A stretch of DNA of 64,000 bases from Ruminococcus sp. (GTDB lineage Bacteria > Bacillota > Clostridia > Oscillospirales > Ruminococcaceae). The translations under genes were made by a program, and so were the position numbers. The notes beneath the pieces are model-generated. The model did not search any database and had not been told where the DNA came from. It saw nothing but the letters and a program-made list of their open reading frames with translations. Of the stretch, positions 7,462-15,049 are shown piece by piece (the stretch's first letter is position 1; each line of letters starts with the position of its first letter). The stretch lies in contig JAFXVY010000089.1 in assembly GCA_017534595.1 (NCBI GenBank), positions 103,037-167,036 of the forward strand. The letters run 5' to 3'.

Positions 7462-8339
7462 TTCTTATGCTCCCATTCCTTGAGGAGCTTGGCCTCCTCA
7501 TACATCGTTTTATAGCTCTCGTGGCGGGTTCCGGGGATGAGTCCCTTTTCCACAGCCTCTATAACGGCGCAGCCCTTCTCGGAGGTATGGCTGCAATCGG
7601 CAAAACGGCAGCCTGAAGTAAACTCCCCGAACTCGGTAAAACAGTCCGCGAGCTGATCCTTGAATATGATATCGTACTGATTGGTCTCGAAGCTTGAGAA
7701 GCCGGGAGTGTCGGCGACATATCCGCCCTCCGGCAGCTTGAACAGCTCGATATGCCGGGTGGTATGCCGTCCGCGGCCGAGCTTTCGGCTGATCTCGCCG
7801 GTGGCGAAATCGCGGTCGGGAAAGATATTCTGCATAAGTGAGGACTTCCCGACGCCGGTATTCCCGGTGAACGCCGAAAGCTTGCCGGCTATGAGCTCCC
7901 TGACCTCCTCACTTCCCTTGCCAGTCACGTTATCAACCGTAACGGCACGGATACCTGCCCTGCGGTAGATGTCCGCATACTCGGAGGGATCCTGCTTGTC
8001 GATCTTCGTGAACACCACAACAGGCTCGATATGCTTGAACACAGCGATAGCTATGAACTTATCGAGCAGCAGAAGATTGGGCGCAGGCTCACAGGAGGAT
8101 GCGACAAACACAAGTATATCGAGGTTTGCGAGCGGAGGTCTTATCAGCAGCGAGCTGCGCTCCCCTATCGTTTCGATGACGCCGCAGCCGTCGCTTTCAA
8201 GCGAAAAGCTGACCCTGTCACCGCAGACGGGACTTATGCTGCGCTTCCTGAAAACGCCTCTTGCCTTACATTCATATACACCTTCGGAGGCCTCTACGGT
8301 GTAGAGACCTCCGATAGATTTTATAATTATACCCTGCAT
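7458..8339 (-). CDS. rsgA: small-ribosomal-subunit biogenesis GTPase RsgA
   Basis: RsgA is a circularly permuted GTPase that checks late maturation of the 30S subunit. In this 293-residue protein an OB-fold (residues 1-70) is followed by permuted GTPase motifs: G4 (VFTKID), G1 (GNTGVGKSSLMQ), G3 (DTPGF), and then a C-terminal zinc knuckle (GCRFADCSHTSEKGCAV). All are intact. It sits 6 bases after the PASTA kinase gene, a conserved neighbour in Firmicutes. Confidence 0.94.
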   Translation of the reverse strand: MQGIIIKSIGGLYTVEASEGVYECKARGVFRKRSISPVCGDRVSFSLESDGCGVIETIGERSSLLIRPPLANLDILVFVASSCEPAPNLLLLDKFIAIAVFKHIEPVVVFTKIDKQDPSEYADIYRRAGIRAVTVDNVTGKGSEEVRELIAGKLSAFTGNTGVGKSSLMQNIFPDRDFATGEISRKLGRGRHTTRHIELFKLPEGGYVADTPGFSSFETNQYDIIFKDQLADCFTEFGEFTSGCRFADCSHTSEKGCAVIEAVEKGLIPGTRHESYKTMYEEAKLLKEWEHKK

Positions 8340-8345
8340 AGCCGA

Positions 8346-10454
8346 TCATTCGTTGCCCGGATCGTCAGGCTCAGAGTCGTCGGGCTGGGAATCCGGAGTG
8401 CTGTCAGGCTGAGAATCCGGAGTGCTGTCAGGCTCCGAGATGACCGGAGGCGGCGGAGGCGGTGCCTCGGTAGAGGTCGGCGTGGTCGGAGTGATCCTTC
8501 TCAGATCGTCGATCTTGGCAGCGCCCTTGATCGTAGCCTTGACTGCATCGTAGTCGAGGTCAAATGTTGCATAGTTCTTGACCTGACCGAGCGAGCTCCT
8601 GATCCAGATAGTAACGGTCTCGGTCTTCTTGCCGGTAACGGTAACGTTGACGCTTCCGCCTGCAACGGCCTCGCCGTCAGCTACGTTCTGAGTAACGATC
8701 GGGTTGCCGTCGCGGTAGACCTCGATCACATAAGCGCCGCGTACAAAGTCGGGCATCGGGATCGGGATCTTGATATCGCTCTCGGCTACCTCACCGGTGG
8801 ATACGTAAAGGGTGATCTCCTCGCCCTTATCAACATAAGTGCCCTCGGGATGGCTCTGCTCGATCACCTTGCCCTTGTTCTCTTCCTGGTCAACGGGGAT
8901 CACCTTGGAAACGAGCTTGTTCTCCTTGAGTACCTGGATAGCCTTCTCCTGGGTCATGCCAACGAGGTTCGGAACCTTCATCTGGGTCTCCATGGGTCCG
9001 CGGCTTACGAATACGATGACCTCTGCACCGGCCGCATACTGTGTGCCGGCGGCGGGCTCGGTCTCGATGACCATACCCTCGGGGATATCGTCGCTGAACT
9101 TGGGTCTCGGTTTGGGTACGAAGCCGACGCTCTTGAGCTCACTCTCTGCGACGGACTGCGTCTTCTTTGTCAGGTCGGGGACTTCGACCATTCGCGGTCC
9201 CTTACTTATCGTCAGCTCAAGCGTGAAGCCCTCGCGGACGGTCTTGTTGGTAACGGATTGGTCAATGATGACGCCCTCGGGATAATCGGTGCTCCACTCT
9301 TCCTTAACGGAGAACTTGAGCTTATCGCTGTATTCCTGACGGACTCTCTGATAGTTCTGACCGACAAAGTTCTGAACGAGCACATTGGAGCTGTGAGTCT
9401 CGTCGGGGTTGAATTCCTTGATAACGGTATATGCGATAACGCCTGCGGCGATCAGCACTACGGCAACGGTAACGGCAAGAAGTATGGGGATGATATAGGA
9501 GCGCTTCTTTTCCTCCTCTTCTGCCTCCTCTGCCTCTTCCTCGTACTCATCGGCAACGGGCTTGAAGAATTTGGTAGAGGCTGCATCGTCAACAGAAGCC
9601 GTGTTCTTGTAGCCGAACACGATCGAAGGATTTACCTTGAAGGAGCTGATATCGTTTATCATCTCGGCAGCGGACTGATATCTCCTTGCGGGAGAGCGCT
9701 CCATGGCATGAAGCACGATCTCCTCGAGGCTCTCGGGGATCGAAGGCATGATCTCGCGGGGAGGTATGGGAGTCTCCTGCATATGCTTAACGGCGATAGC
9801 AACGGGGTTCTCGCCGTCGAAGGGCTTTCTGCCTGTGAGCATCTCATAGAGCATAACGCCGACCGAGTAGATATCGCTTCTCTCATCGGTCATTTCGCCC
9901 TTTGCCTGCTCGGGAGAGATATAATGAACGGAGCCTATGGTCTTATCGGAAAGGGTCTTGCCGTCGATACGCGAGAACCTTGCAATTCCGAAGTCCATGA
10001 CCTTGATGGTGCCGTCGGGGAAAAGCATGATGTTCTGCGGCTTGATATCGCGGTGAACGATGCCCTTGTCGTGAGCGTGCTGGAGAGCCTTGAGGATCTG
10101 CACCACGAATTTGAGTGCATCCTTCCACCTGAGTACGCCCTGCTGCTCGAGCAGCTCCTTGAGGGTGATACCGTCTATGTACTCCATAACGATGAACTGT
10201 ATCTCATCCGTAAAGCCGACATCGTAGATCTTGACGATGTTCGGATGCGAAAGCACGGCTATAGCCTTGCTCTCGTTGCGGAAGCGCCTTACAAACTCCT
10301 CGTTCTCGGAATACTCCGCCTTTAGGATCTTGACAGCAACGGTACGGTTTTCCATAACGTCGGTCGCCTTATAGACGTCAGCCATACCGCCGACACCGAT
10401 AAGCTCGATGATCTCATAGCGGCCGTCAAGCTTCCTGCCGATATTAGAATCCAT
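8346..10454 (-). CDS. prkC: PASTA-domain Ser/Thr protein kinase (PrkC/Stk type)
   Basis: This membrane kinase senses peptidoglycan fragments or lipid II and controls growth, wall synthesis and spore germination in relatives. The cytoplasmic kinase domain (about 11-270) has GVGGMADVY, the catalytic loop HRDIKPQN and DFGIAR with an SVHYISPEQ activation segment. One transmembrane helix lies at about 316-338. Outside are three clear PASTA repeats (beginning LVQNFVGQNY, MVEVPDLTKKT and MKVPNLVGMTQ) and a fourth, weaker beta-rich segment. The tail is a low-complexity proline/serine/aspartate region with the octamer DSTPDSQP repeated. It is adjacent to its cognate phosphatase upstream. Confidence 0.95.
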   Translation of the reverse strand: MDSNIGRKLDGRYEIIELIGVGGMADVYKATDVMENRTVAVKILKAEYSENEEFVRRFRNESKAIAVLSHPNIVKIYDVGFTDEIQFIVMEYIDGITLKELLEQQGVLRWKDALKFVVQILKALQHAHDKGIVHRDIKPQNIMLFPDGTIKVMDFGIARFSRIDGKTLSDKTIGSVHYISPEQAKGEMTDERSDIYSVGVMLYEMLTGRKPFDGENPVAIAVKHMQETPIPPREIMPSIPESLEEIVLHAMERSPARRYQSAAEMINDISSFKVNPSIVFGYKNTASVDDAASTKFFKPVADEYEEEAEEAEEEEKKRSYIIPILLAVTVAVVLIAAGVIAYTVIKEFNPDETHSSNVLVQNFVGQNYQRVRQEYSDKLKFSVKEEWSTDYPEGVIIDQSVTNKTVREGFTLELTISKGPRMVEVPDLTKKTQSVAESELKSVGFVPKPRPKFSDDIPEGMVIETEPAAGTQYAAGAEVIVFVSRGPMETQMKVPNLVGMTQEKAIQVLKENKLVSKVIPVDQEENKGKVIEQSHPEGTYVDKGEEITLYVSTGEVAESDIKIPIPMPDFVRGAYVIEVYRDGNPIVTQNVADGEAVAGGSVNVTVTGKKTETVTIWIRSSLGQVKNYATFDLDYDAVKATIKGAAKIDDLRRITPTTPTSTEAPPPPPPVISEPDSTPDSQPDSTPDSQPDDSEPDDPGNE

Positions 10455-10496
10455 AATTTCAACTCCTATTTCCTATTGATTCTTTTCTTTTGTTCA

Positions 10497-11225
10497 TCAG
10501 TTCGCCACGAGCGCGACGGAGATGTTATCCTTGCCGCCCTGCTCGTTGGAATAATTTATCAGATCGTTTACCGCGTTATCGAGGTTCTTTCCGAACACGA
10601 AGCCGTAAATGATCTCATTGGTACAGTAATTGGAGAGACCGTCCGAGCAAAGCAGCAGTGTGAAGTTGCCCTCCGGCTCGAACTCAAAGTAATCCACATC
10701 CACATCCGGTTCAACGCCGACCGCCCGGGTGATGACGTTCTTCATCTGGTGGGTCTTCATCTCGTCCTCGGAGATCTGACCCTGCTCAAAGAGCATCCGG
10801 ACGTAGGTATGATCGGTAGTGACCTGCTTTATCCTGCCCTCCTCCATGAGATAGCACCGGCTGTCGCCGACGCTTACCACATAGCAGTGCTTCCCGCACA
10901 CAAGTGCGGCGACACAGGTGGTGCCCATGCCGTTCTTTTCTATATCCTCCTTGCTCTTTTCGTACACTATGGTATTTGCGGCGTGTACGGCGGTGAGCAT
11001 AAGGTTGCGGACCTTGTTGGGTGCGAAATCGGGTCTGAAATTGGCCGAGATCCTGTCATAGATGATGTTGACGGCTTCCTCACTGGCTACGCCGCCCGAC
11101 AAGGCTCCGCCCATTCCGTCGCAGACTATCGAGAGCGAGATATTATCGCCCAGAAATCCGCACCGTACTCTGTCCTGATTTTCATCGCGCTTACGCCCGA
11201 TGTCCGTCTTGGAAGCTATGAACAA
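10497..11225 (-). CDS. stp: PP2C-family protein Ser/Thr phosphatase
   Basis: This phosphatase removes phosphate from targets of the neighbouring PASTA kinase. It has the PP2C signature: DIGRKRDENQDRV near the N-terminus, CDGMGGALSG (metal-binding Asp), SVGDSRCYL, LLLCSDGLSN and GGKDNISVALV at the end. About 242 residues is the normal size. I place the start at the TTG at 11225, because AAAGGCGG is 8 bases upstream; the GTG at 11234 would be too close to it. Confidence 0.93.
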   Translation of the reverse strand: MFIASKTDIGRKRDENQDRVRCGFLGDNISLSIVCDGMGGALSGGVASEEAVNIIYDRISANFRPDFAPNKVRNLMLTAVHAANTIVYEKSKEDIEKNGMGTTCVAALVCGKHCYVVSVGDSRCYLMEEGRIKQVTTDHTYVRMLFEQGQISEDEMKTHQMKNVITRAVGVEPDVDVDYFEFEPEGNFTLLLCSDGLSNYCTNEIIYGFVFGKNLDNAVNDLINYSNEQGGKDNISVALVAN

Positions 11226-11258
11226 GCAGCTCACCGCCTTTCATCATGAATTTCTTTA

Positions 11259-12272
11259 TCAGATCTCGTACTCGCGCCTTAACTGCCCGCAGGCAGCGTC
11301 TATATCGGCGCCGAGAGTTCTTCTGACCGTCGCGTTGACCCCCAGCTCCTCAAGGTACTGCCTGAAGCGCTGGGCGCTCTTTCTGTCGGAACGGAAATCC
11401 CGCTCCTTTATCTTATTGACCGGTATTATATTGACGTGACACACGAAGCCGGCAAGCAGCTCCGCAAGCTTCTTCGCGTCCTCACGCGAATCGTTGTGCC
11501 CGTCTATCAGGGCATATTCAAAGGATATGCGCCTGCCCGTCCGGCTGAAATAAGCCTTGCAGGCCTTCATAAGCTCTGCTATCGGATATCTGTCGTTGAT
11601 CGGCATGATCGCCGATCTTGCCTTGTCATCCGGGGCGCGGAGGGAGATCGAAAGCGTCAGCCCGAGCTCCAGTTCCGCAAGCTCGTATATCTTCGGGACA
11701 AGCCCGCAGGTGGAAAGCGAAACGTGCCTCAGCGAAAGGTTCATCCCGTCCTTGCAGCTGACCAGCTCAAGGAACCTGATGACATTATCGTAATTATCCA
11801 GCGGCTCGCCGATGCCCATAAGCACGCAGCCGCCGATCTTGCGGCCGCTCTCGCGTTCCGCGGCATACACCTGCGAGAGGATCTCGCTCGGGAGCAGATC
11901 ACGCTTATACCCCGCGATAGTCGAGGCGCAGAAGCGGCAGCCCATCTTGCAGCCGACCTGTGTCGAAACGCAGACGGTATTGCCGTGCTCATACTCCATA
12001 AGCACCGATTCGATATGGTTCCCGTCAGAAAGCCTATAAAGATATTTTACAGTATTATCGCGTGCAGATTCAAGTCTTTTAACGACAAATAGTGATTTTA
12101 TACAAAACTTTTCCTTGAGCGTTTCCCGCAGTTGTGCAGAAATATCGGTCATCGAATCGAAATCCGTCACGCGCTTGACGTGCAGCCAGCCGAATATCTG
12201 CTTGGCACGGAATTTCTTTTCTCCGAGCCCGGTAATAAGCTCCGTGAGCTCGTCAAGATCAAGCGAGAGGAT
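11259..12272 (-). CDS. rlmN: 23S rRNA (A2503)/tRNA (A37) C2-methyltransferase RlmN
   Basis: RlmN is a radical SAM enzyme methylating C2 of A2503 in 23S rRNA and A37 in some tRNAs. The Fe-S motif CKMGCRFCAS, the SAM-binding GIGEPLDNYDNV and the C-terminal catalytic cysteine in RTLGADIDAACGQLR are intact. The first standard start codon, GTG at 12170, would remove the conserved N-terminal domain. In the same frame upstream the sequence reads LSLDLDELTELITGLGEKKFRAKQIFGW..., the usual RlmN N-terminus, yet no ATG, GTG or TTG lies between the stop codon upstream and 12170. The coordinates given use an ATC codon at 12272, 6 bases after GGAAGG. That start is an inference. Confidence 0.85.
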   Translation of the reverse strand: MLSLDLDELTELITGLGEKKFRAKQIFGWLHVKRVTDFDSMTDISAQLRETLKEKFCIKSLFVVKRLESARDNTVKYLYRLSDGNHIESVLMEYEHGNTVCVSTQVGCKMGCRFCASTIAGYKRDLLPSEILSQVYAAERESGRKIGGCVLMGIGEPLDNYDNVIRFLELVSCKDGMNLSLRHVSLSTCGLVPKIYELAELELGLTLSISLRAPDDKARSAIMPINDRYPIAELMKACKAYFSRTGRRISFEYALIDGHNDSREDAKKLAELLAGFVCHVNIIPVNKIKERDFRSDRKSAQRFRQYLEELGVNATVRRTLGADIDAACGQLRREYEI

Positions 12273-12309
12273 GTCGATCCTTCCGTTTTCGTCTTTGTAA
12301 AGCGTAGGA

Positions 12310-13614
12310 TCACCTCTCTCTGCGGAACACCGCGATATAAAAGCCGTCCGAACCGAAGCGGTCGGGGGTTATCGTAACATCAAAGCCGTCTCCGAACTGA
12401 CCGGGGAGCTTACCCTTTGCAAACTCCGGGTGCTCCGACAGGAACCTCTGAGAGACCCCGTCGTTCTCGGCGCGGGACAGCGTACAGGTCGAGTAGACCA
12501 GCGTGCCGCCGGACTTCACATAGCGCGAGGATGTATCGAGTATCGAATACTGGATCTCCGGCAGGCGTTCAAACTCCTCCGGGGACTTGTATTTTATCTC
12601 CGGCTTGCGGCGTATCACTCCGAGCCCCGAGCACGGGACATCGCAGAGCACGCGGTCGGCAAGCGGCATGGTTTCGCTGTATTTCCTGCCGTCGTTGGCG
12701 GAAGCTTTGACTATGCTCAGCCCGAGCCTCTGAGCGCCGCGCTCTATGAGCCGCGCCCTGTTCCCGTGAAGATCAAATGCGAGCACTTCGCCCTCATTGT
12801 TCATCATCTCGGCAACGGTGAAGGTCTTGCCGCCGGGAGCGGAACAGATATCGAGCACCGTCTCGCCGGGCAAAGCTCCCAGAGCCGCACAGCAAAGCTG
12901 ACAGGAGATATCCTGAACATGGACGAGCCCCTGCGAATACGCCCTGCTGCTCTCTATCCCGGCGCCGCCGATCATCAGGCAGTCGGGAACGACCGGGCTT
13001 ATCTCAGCCGTGAAGCCGTCCTCTCTCAGCAGCCTGATGATACTTTCAAGCGGCTGCCTGAGCGTATTGGCTCTGACCGTCACGGGAGCCTGCCCGAGTG
13101 AGGAAGCGAGCATTGTCTCTGCAGCTGCATCACCGTATTCGGAGATCCACTTCTCAACGAGCCAAACCGGGCAGGAGTACTTTACCGCCAGACCATCGCT
13201 GTGACCCGAGGTCTCGGGCAGCGGCTTGCCGTCACGGATAAAACCACGGAGCACGGCATTCACAAGTCCGGATATGGAGGGGTTCTTATCCCTCTTGGCG
13301 AGCTTCACGCTCTCGTTGACCGCCGCGTTGTCGGGCACGGAATCCATATACATTATCTGATACAGCCCCGAGCGCAGTATGTTCACCGTATCCGCGGTGA
13401 GCTTTGAGCGTCCGCTTTTCAACCTCTGATCAAGTATGCGGTCAAGGGTATATCGCCTCTCGAGCGTTCCGTAGAACAGCGCCGAGACAAACCGCTTGTC
13501 CTGTGCCGAAAGCTGCGAGCGTCCCAGTGCTTCATCGAGCAGCAGATTGGAATAGGAACCGTCCTTGTCCATTCTTGACAGCAGCCTTACGGCAAGCTCT
13601 CTTGCATTGCTCAT
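12310..13614 (-). CDS. rsmB: 16S rRNA (cytosine-967-C5)-methyltransferase
   Basis: RsmB methylates C967 of 16S rRNA. The N-terminal NusB-like RNA-binding domain (about 1-140: ARELAVRLLSRMDKDGSYSN, QDKRFVSALFYGTLERRYTLD) precedes the SAM-dependent methyltransferase domain, with DICSAPGGKT for SAM binding, the first catalytic cysteine in DVPCSGLGVIRRKPEI and the second in VYSTCTLSRAEND. At 434 residues it is full length. It lies between fmt and rlmN, the classical order. Confidence 0.94.
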   Translation of the reverse strand: MSNARELAVRLLSRMDKDGSYSNLLLDEALGRSQLSAQDKRFVSALFYGTLERRYTLDRILDQRLKSGRSKLTADTVNILRSGLYQIMYMDSVPDNAAVNESVKLAKRDKNPSISGLVNAVLRGFIRDGKPLPETSGHSDGLAVKYSCPVWLVEKWISEYGDAAAETMLASSLGQAPVTVRANTLRQPLESIIRLLREDGFTAEISPVVPDCLMIGGAGIESSRAYSQGLVHVQDISCQLCCAALGALPGETVLDICSAPGGKTFTVAEMMNNEGEVLAFDLHGNRARLIERGAQRLGLSIVKASANDGRKYSETMPLADRVLCDVPCSGLGVIRRKPEIKYKSPEEFERLPEIQYSILDTSSRYVKSGGTLVYSTCTLSRAENDGVSQRFLSEHPEFAKGKLPGQFGDGFDVTITPDRFGSDGFYIAVFRRER

Positions 13615-13615
13615 A

Positions 13616-14548
13616 TCAGTCGGTCAGCTTCTGACCGGGTGTAAGAGGATGTCCGTTGAGATACTGTTCGGCGCTCATCCTCTTTGAGCCCTCTGCCTGG
13701 ACCTCGGTCAGCCTTACGGCTCCCTCACCGCAGGCCACGCAGAAGCGCGCGGCATCGCATACGGTCCCGGCCTCGCCGAAGCTGCCGGTCTCGGAGACTA
13801 TCTCCGAATGATATACCTTCAATCTTCTGCCGTCGAGTGAAGCCGTGGCACACGGCCAGTCTGAGAGCCCGCAGATCTGCTTCTGCACTGCTCTTGCAGG
13901 CTTTGAGAAATCTATGGGACAAAGCTCCTTTGTGAGCATCGGAGCATAGCATGAAAGCGAATCGTCCTGCGCGACGGGGGTTATCTCTCCCCTCTCGAGG
14001 CCGTCGAGCGTGTGGATGATGAGCTCGGCGCCGAGGTCTGCGAGCCTGTCAAAAAGCTCTGCGGCGGTCTCGTTGTTGCCGATCTCGACCTTTGCCTGCT
14101 CGAGCATATCTCCGGTATCGAGCCCCTCTGCCATGAGCATAGTGGTGATACCGGTCTCCTTATCGCCGTTGAGCACAGCCCACTGTATCGGTGCAGCACC
14201 TCTGTACTTCGGGAGCAGCGAGCCGTGGATGTTCACGCAGCCGAGCCTCGGTATATCGAGCACGGCCTTGGGAAGTATCTTGCCGTAGGCGGCAACGACT
14301 ATTGCATCGGGTGCAAGCCTCTGCATCTCGGCTATGAACTCCTCGCCGTTCTTTTTGAGGCTTACCGGCTGATAAACGGGCGTCCCGTGAGTCAGCGCCA
14401 GCTCCTTGACAGGCGGAGCGGCAAGCTTCATCCCGCGCCCCTTGGGCTTGTCGGGCTGAGTGAACACAGCGAGTATATTATGCTTTTCATAAAGCTTTTC
14501 CAGTGCGGGCACGGCGAAATCCGGCGTCCCCATAAAGATTATATTCAA
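13616..14548 (-). CDS. fmt: methionyl-tRNA formyltransferase
   Basis: Fmt formylates initiator Met-tRNA using 10-formyltetrahydrofolate. The 310-residue protein has the formyltransferase core MNIIFMGTPDFAVP, the catalytic NIHGSLLPKYRGAAPIQWA segment (Asn-His and later Asp of GLDTGDML) and an OB-fold C-terminal domain. It is directly followed by rsmB and preceded by def, so formylation and deformylation are encoded together. Confidence 0.95.
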   Translation of the reverse strand: MNIIFMGTPDFAVPALEKLYEKHNILAVFTQPDKPKGRGMKLAAPPVKELALTHGTPVYQPVSLKKNGEEFIAEMQRLAPDAIVVAAYGKILPKAVLDIPRLGCVNIHGSLLPKYRGAAPIQWAVLNGDKETGITTMLMAEGLDTGDMLEQAKVEIGNNETAAELFDRLADLGAELIIHTLDGLERGEITPVAQDDSLSCYAPMLTKELCPIDFSKPARAVQKQICGLSDWPCATASLDGRRLKVYHSEIVSETGSFGEAGTVCDAARFCVACGEGAVRLTEVQAEGSKRMSAEQYLNGHPLTPGQKLTD

Positions 14549-14563
14549 GCGGCAGCACCTCTA

Positions 14564-15034
14564 TTACTCTTCTTCGGGTTCGATGAATTCGACTACCTTC
14601 TCCAAGAACAGATGCCCGTCAAGATGCTCGAGCTCATGGCATACCGCCTGAGCGAAAAGCTCCTCGGCATCCTGCTCGTACCACTCTCCGTAGCGATCCT
14701 GTGCCTTGAAGCGCACCTTCATCGGACGTATGGTATACCCCCACTCTCCGGGACAGGAAAGGCAGCCCTCCTGCACCCTCTGGGTCTCCTCCGACTGCCA
14801 GATGATCTCGGGATTGATTAGCTCGTGAATTCCGGTGCCGTCATAGGTGTTGATTATGACCGCTCTTTTGAGGATACCCACCTGCGGTGCCGCGAGACCG
14901 ACGCCCTGCGCCTTGTCAAGAGTGTCCGCCATATCGTCGAGCAGGATGTGGAGCCTCTCGTTGAAGGCGGTCACAGGCTTGCAGACCTTGTGCAGAGCCT
15001 CGTCTCTTTTATTCAGGATGTTTCTTACTGCCAT
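14564..15034 (-). CDS. def: peptide deformylase
   Basis: Def removes the N-formyl group from nascent proteins. All three metal-site motifs are present in the 156-residue protein: GVGLAAPQVG, EGCLSCPG (metal-ligand Cys) and QAVCHELEHLDG (HExxH). The size is that of short type-1 or type-3 deformylases. It sits between priA and fmt as in many Firmicutes. Confidence 0.95.
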   Translation of the reverse strand: MAVRNILNKRDEALHKVCKPVTAFNERLHILLDDMADTLDKAQGVGLAAPQVGILKRAVIINTYDGTGIHELINPEIIWQSEETQRVQEGCLSCPGEWGYTIRPMKVRFKAQDRYGEWYEQDAEELFAQAVCHELEHLDGHLFLEKVVEFIEPEEE

Positions 15035-15049
15035 AACTGTCTCCTTCCG

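Noticed and set aside
8031-10325. 764-residue plus-strand ORF opposite prkC
   Set aside because: It is antisense to a clear PASTA kinase; its composition is an artefact of the complementary codons.
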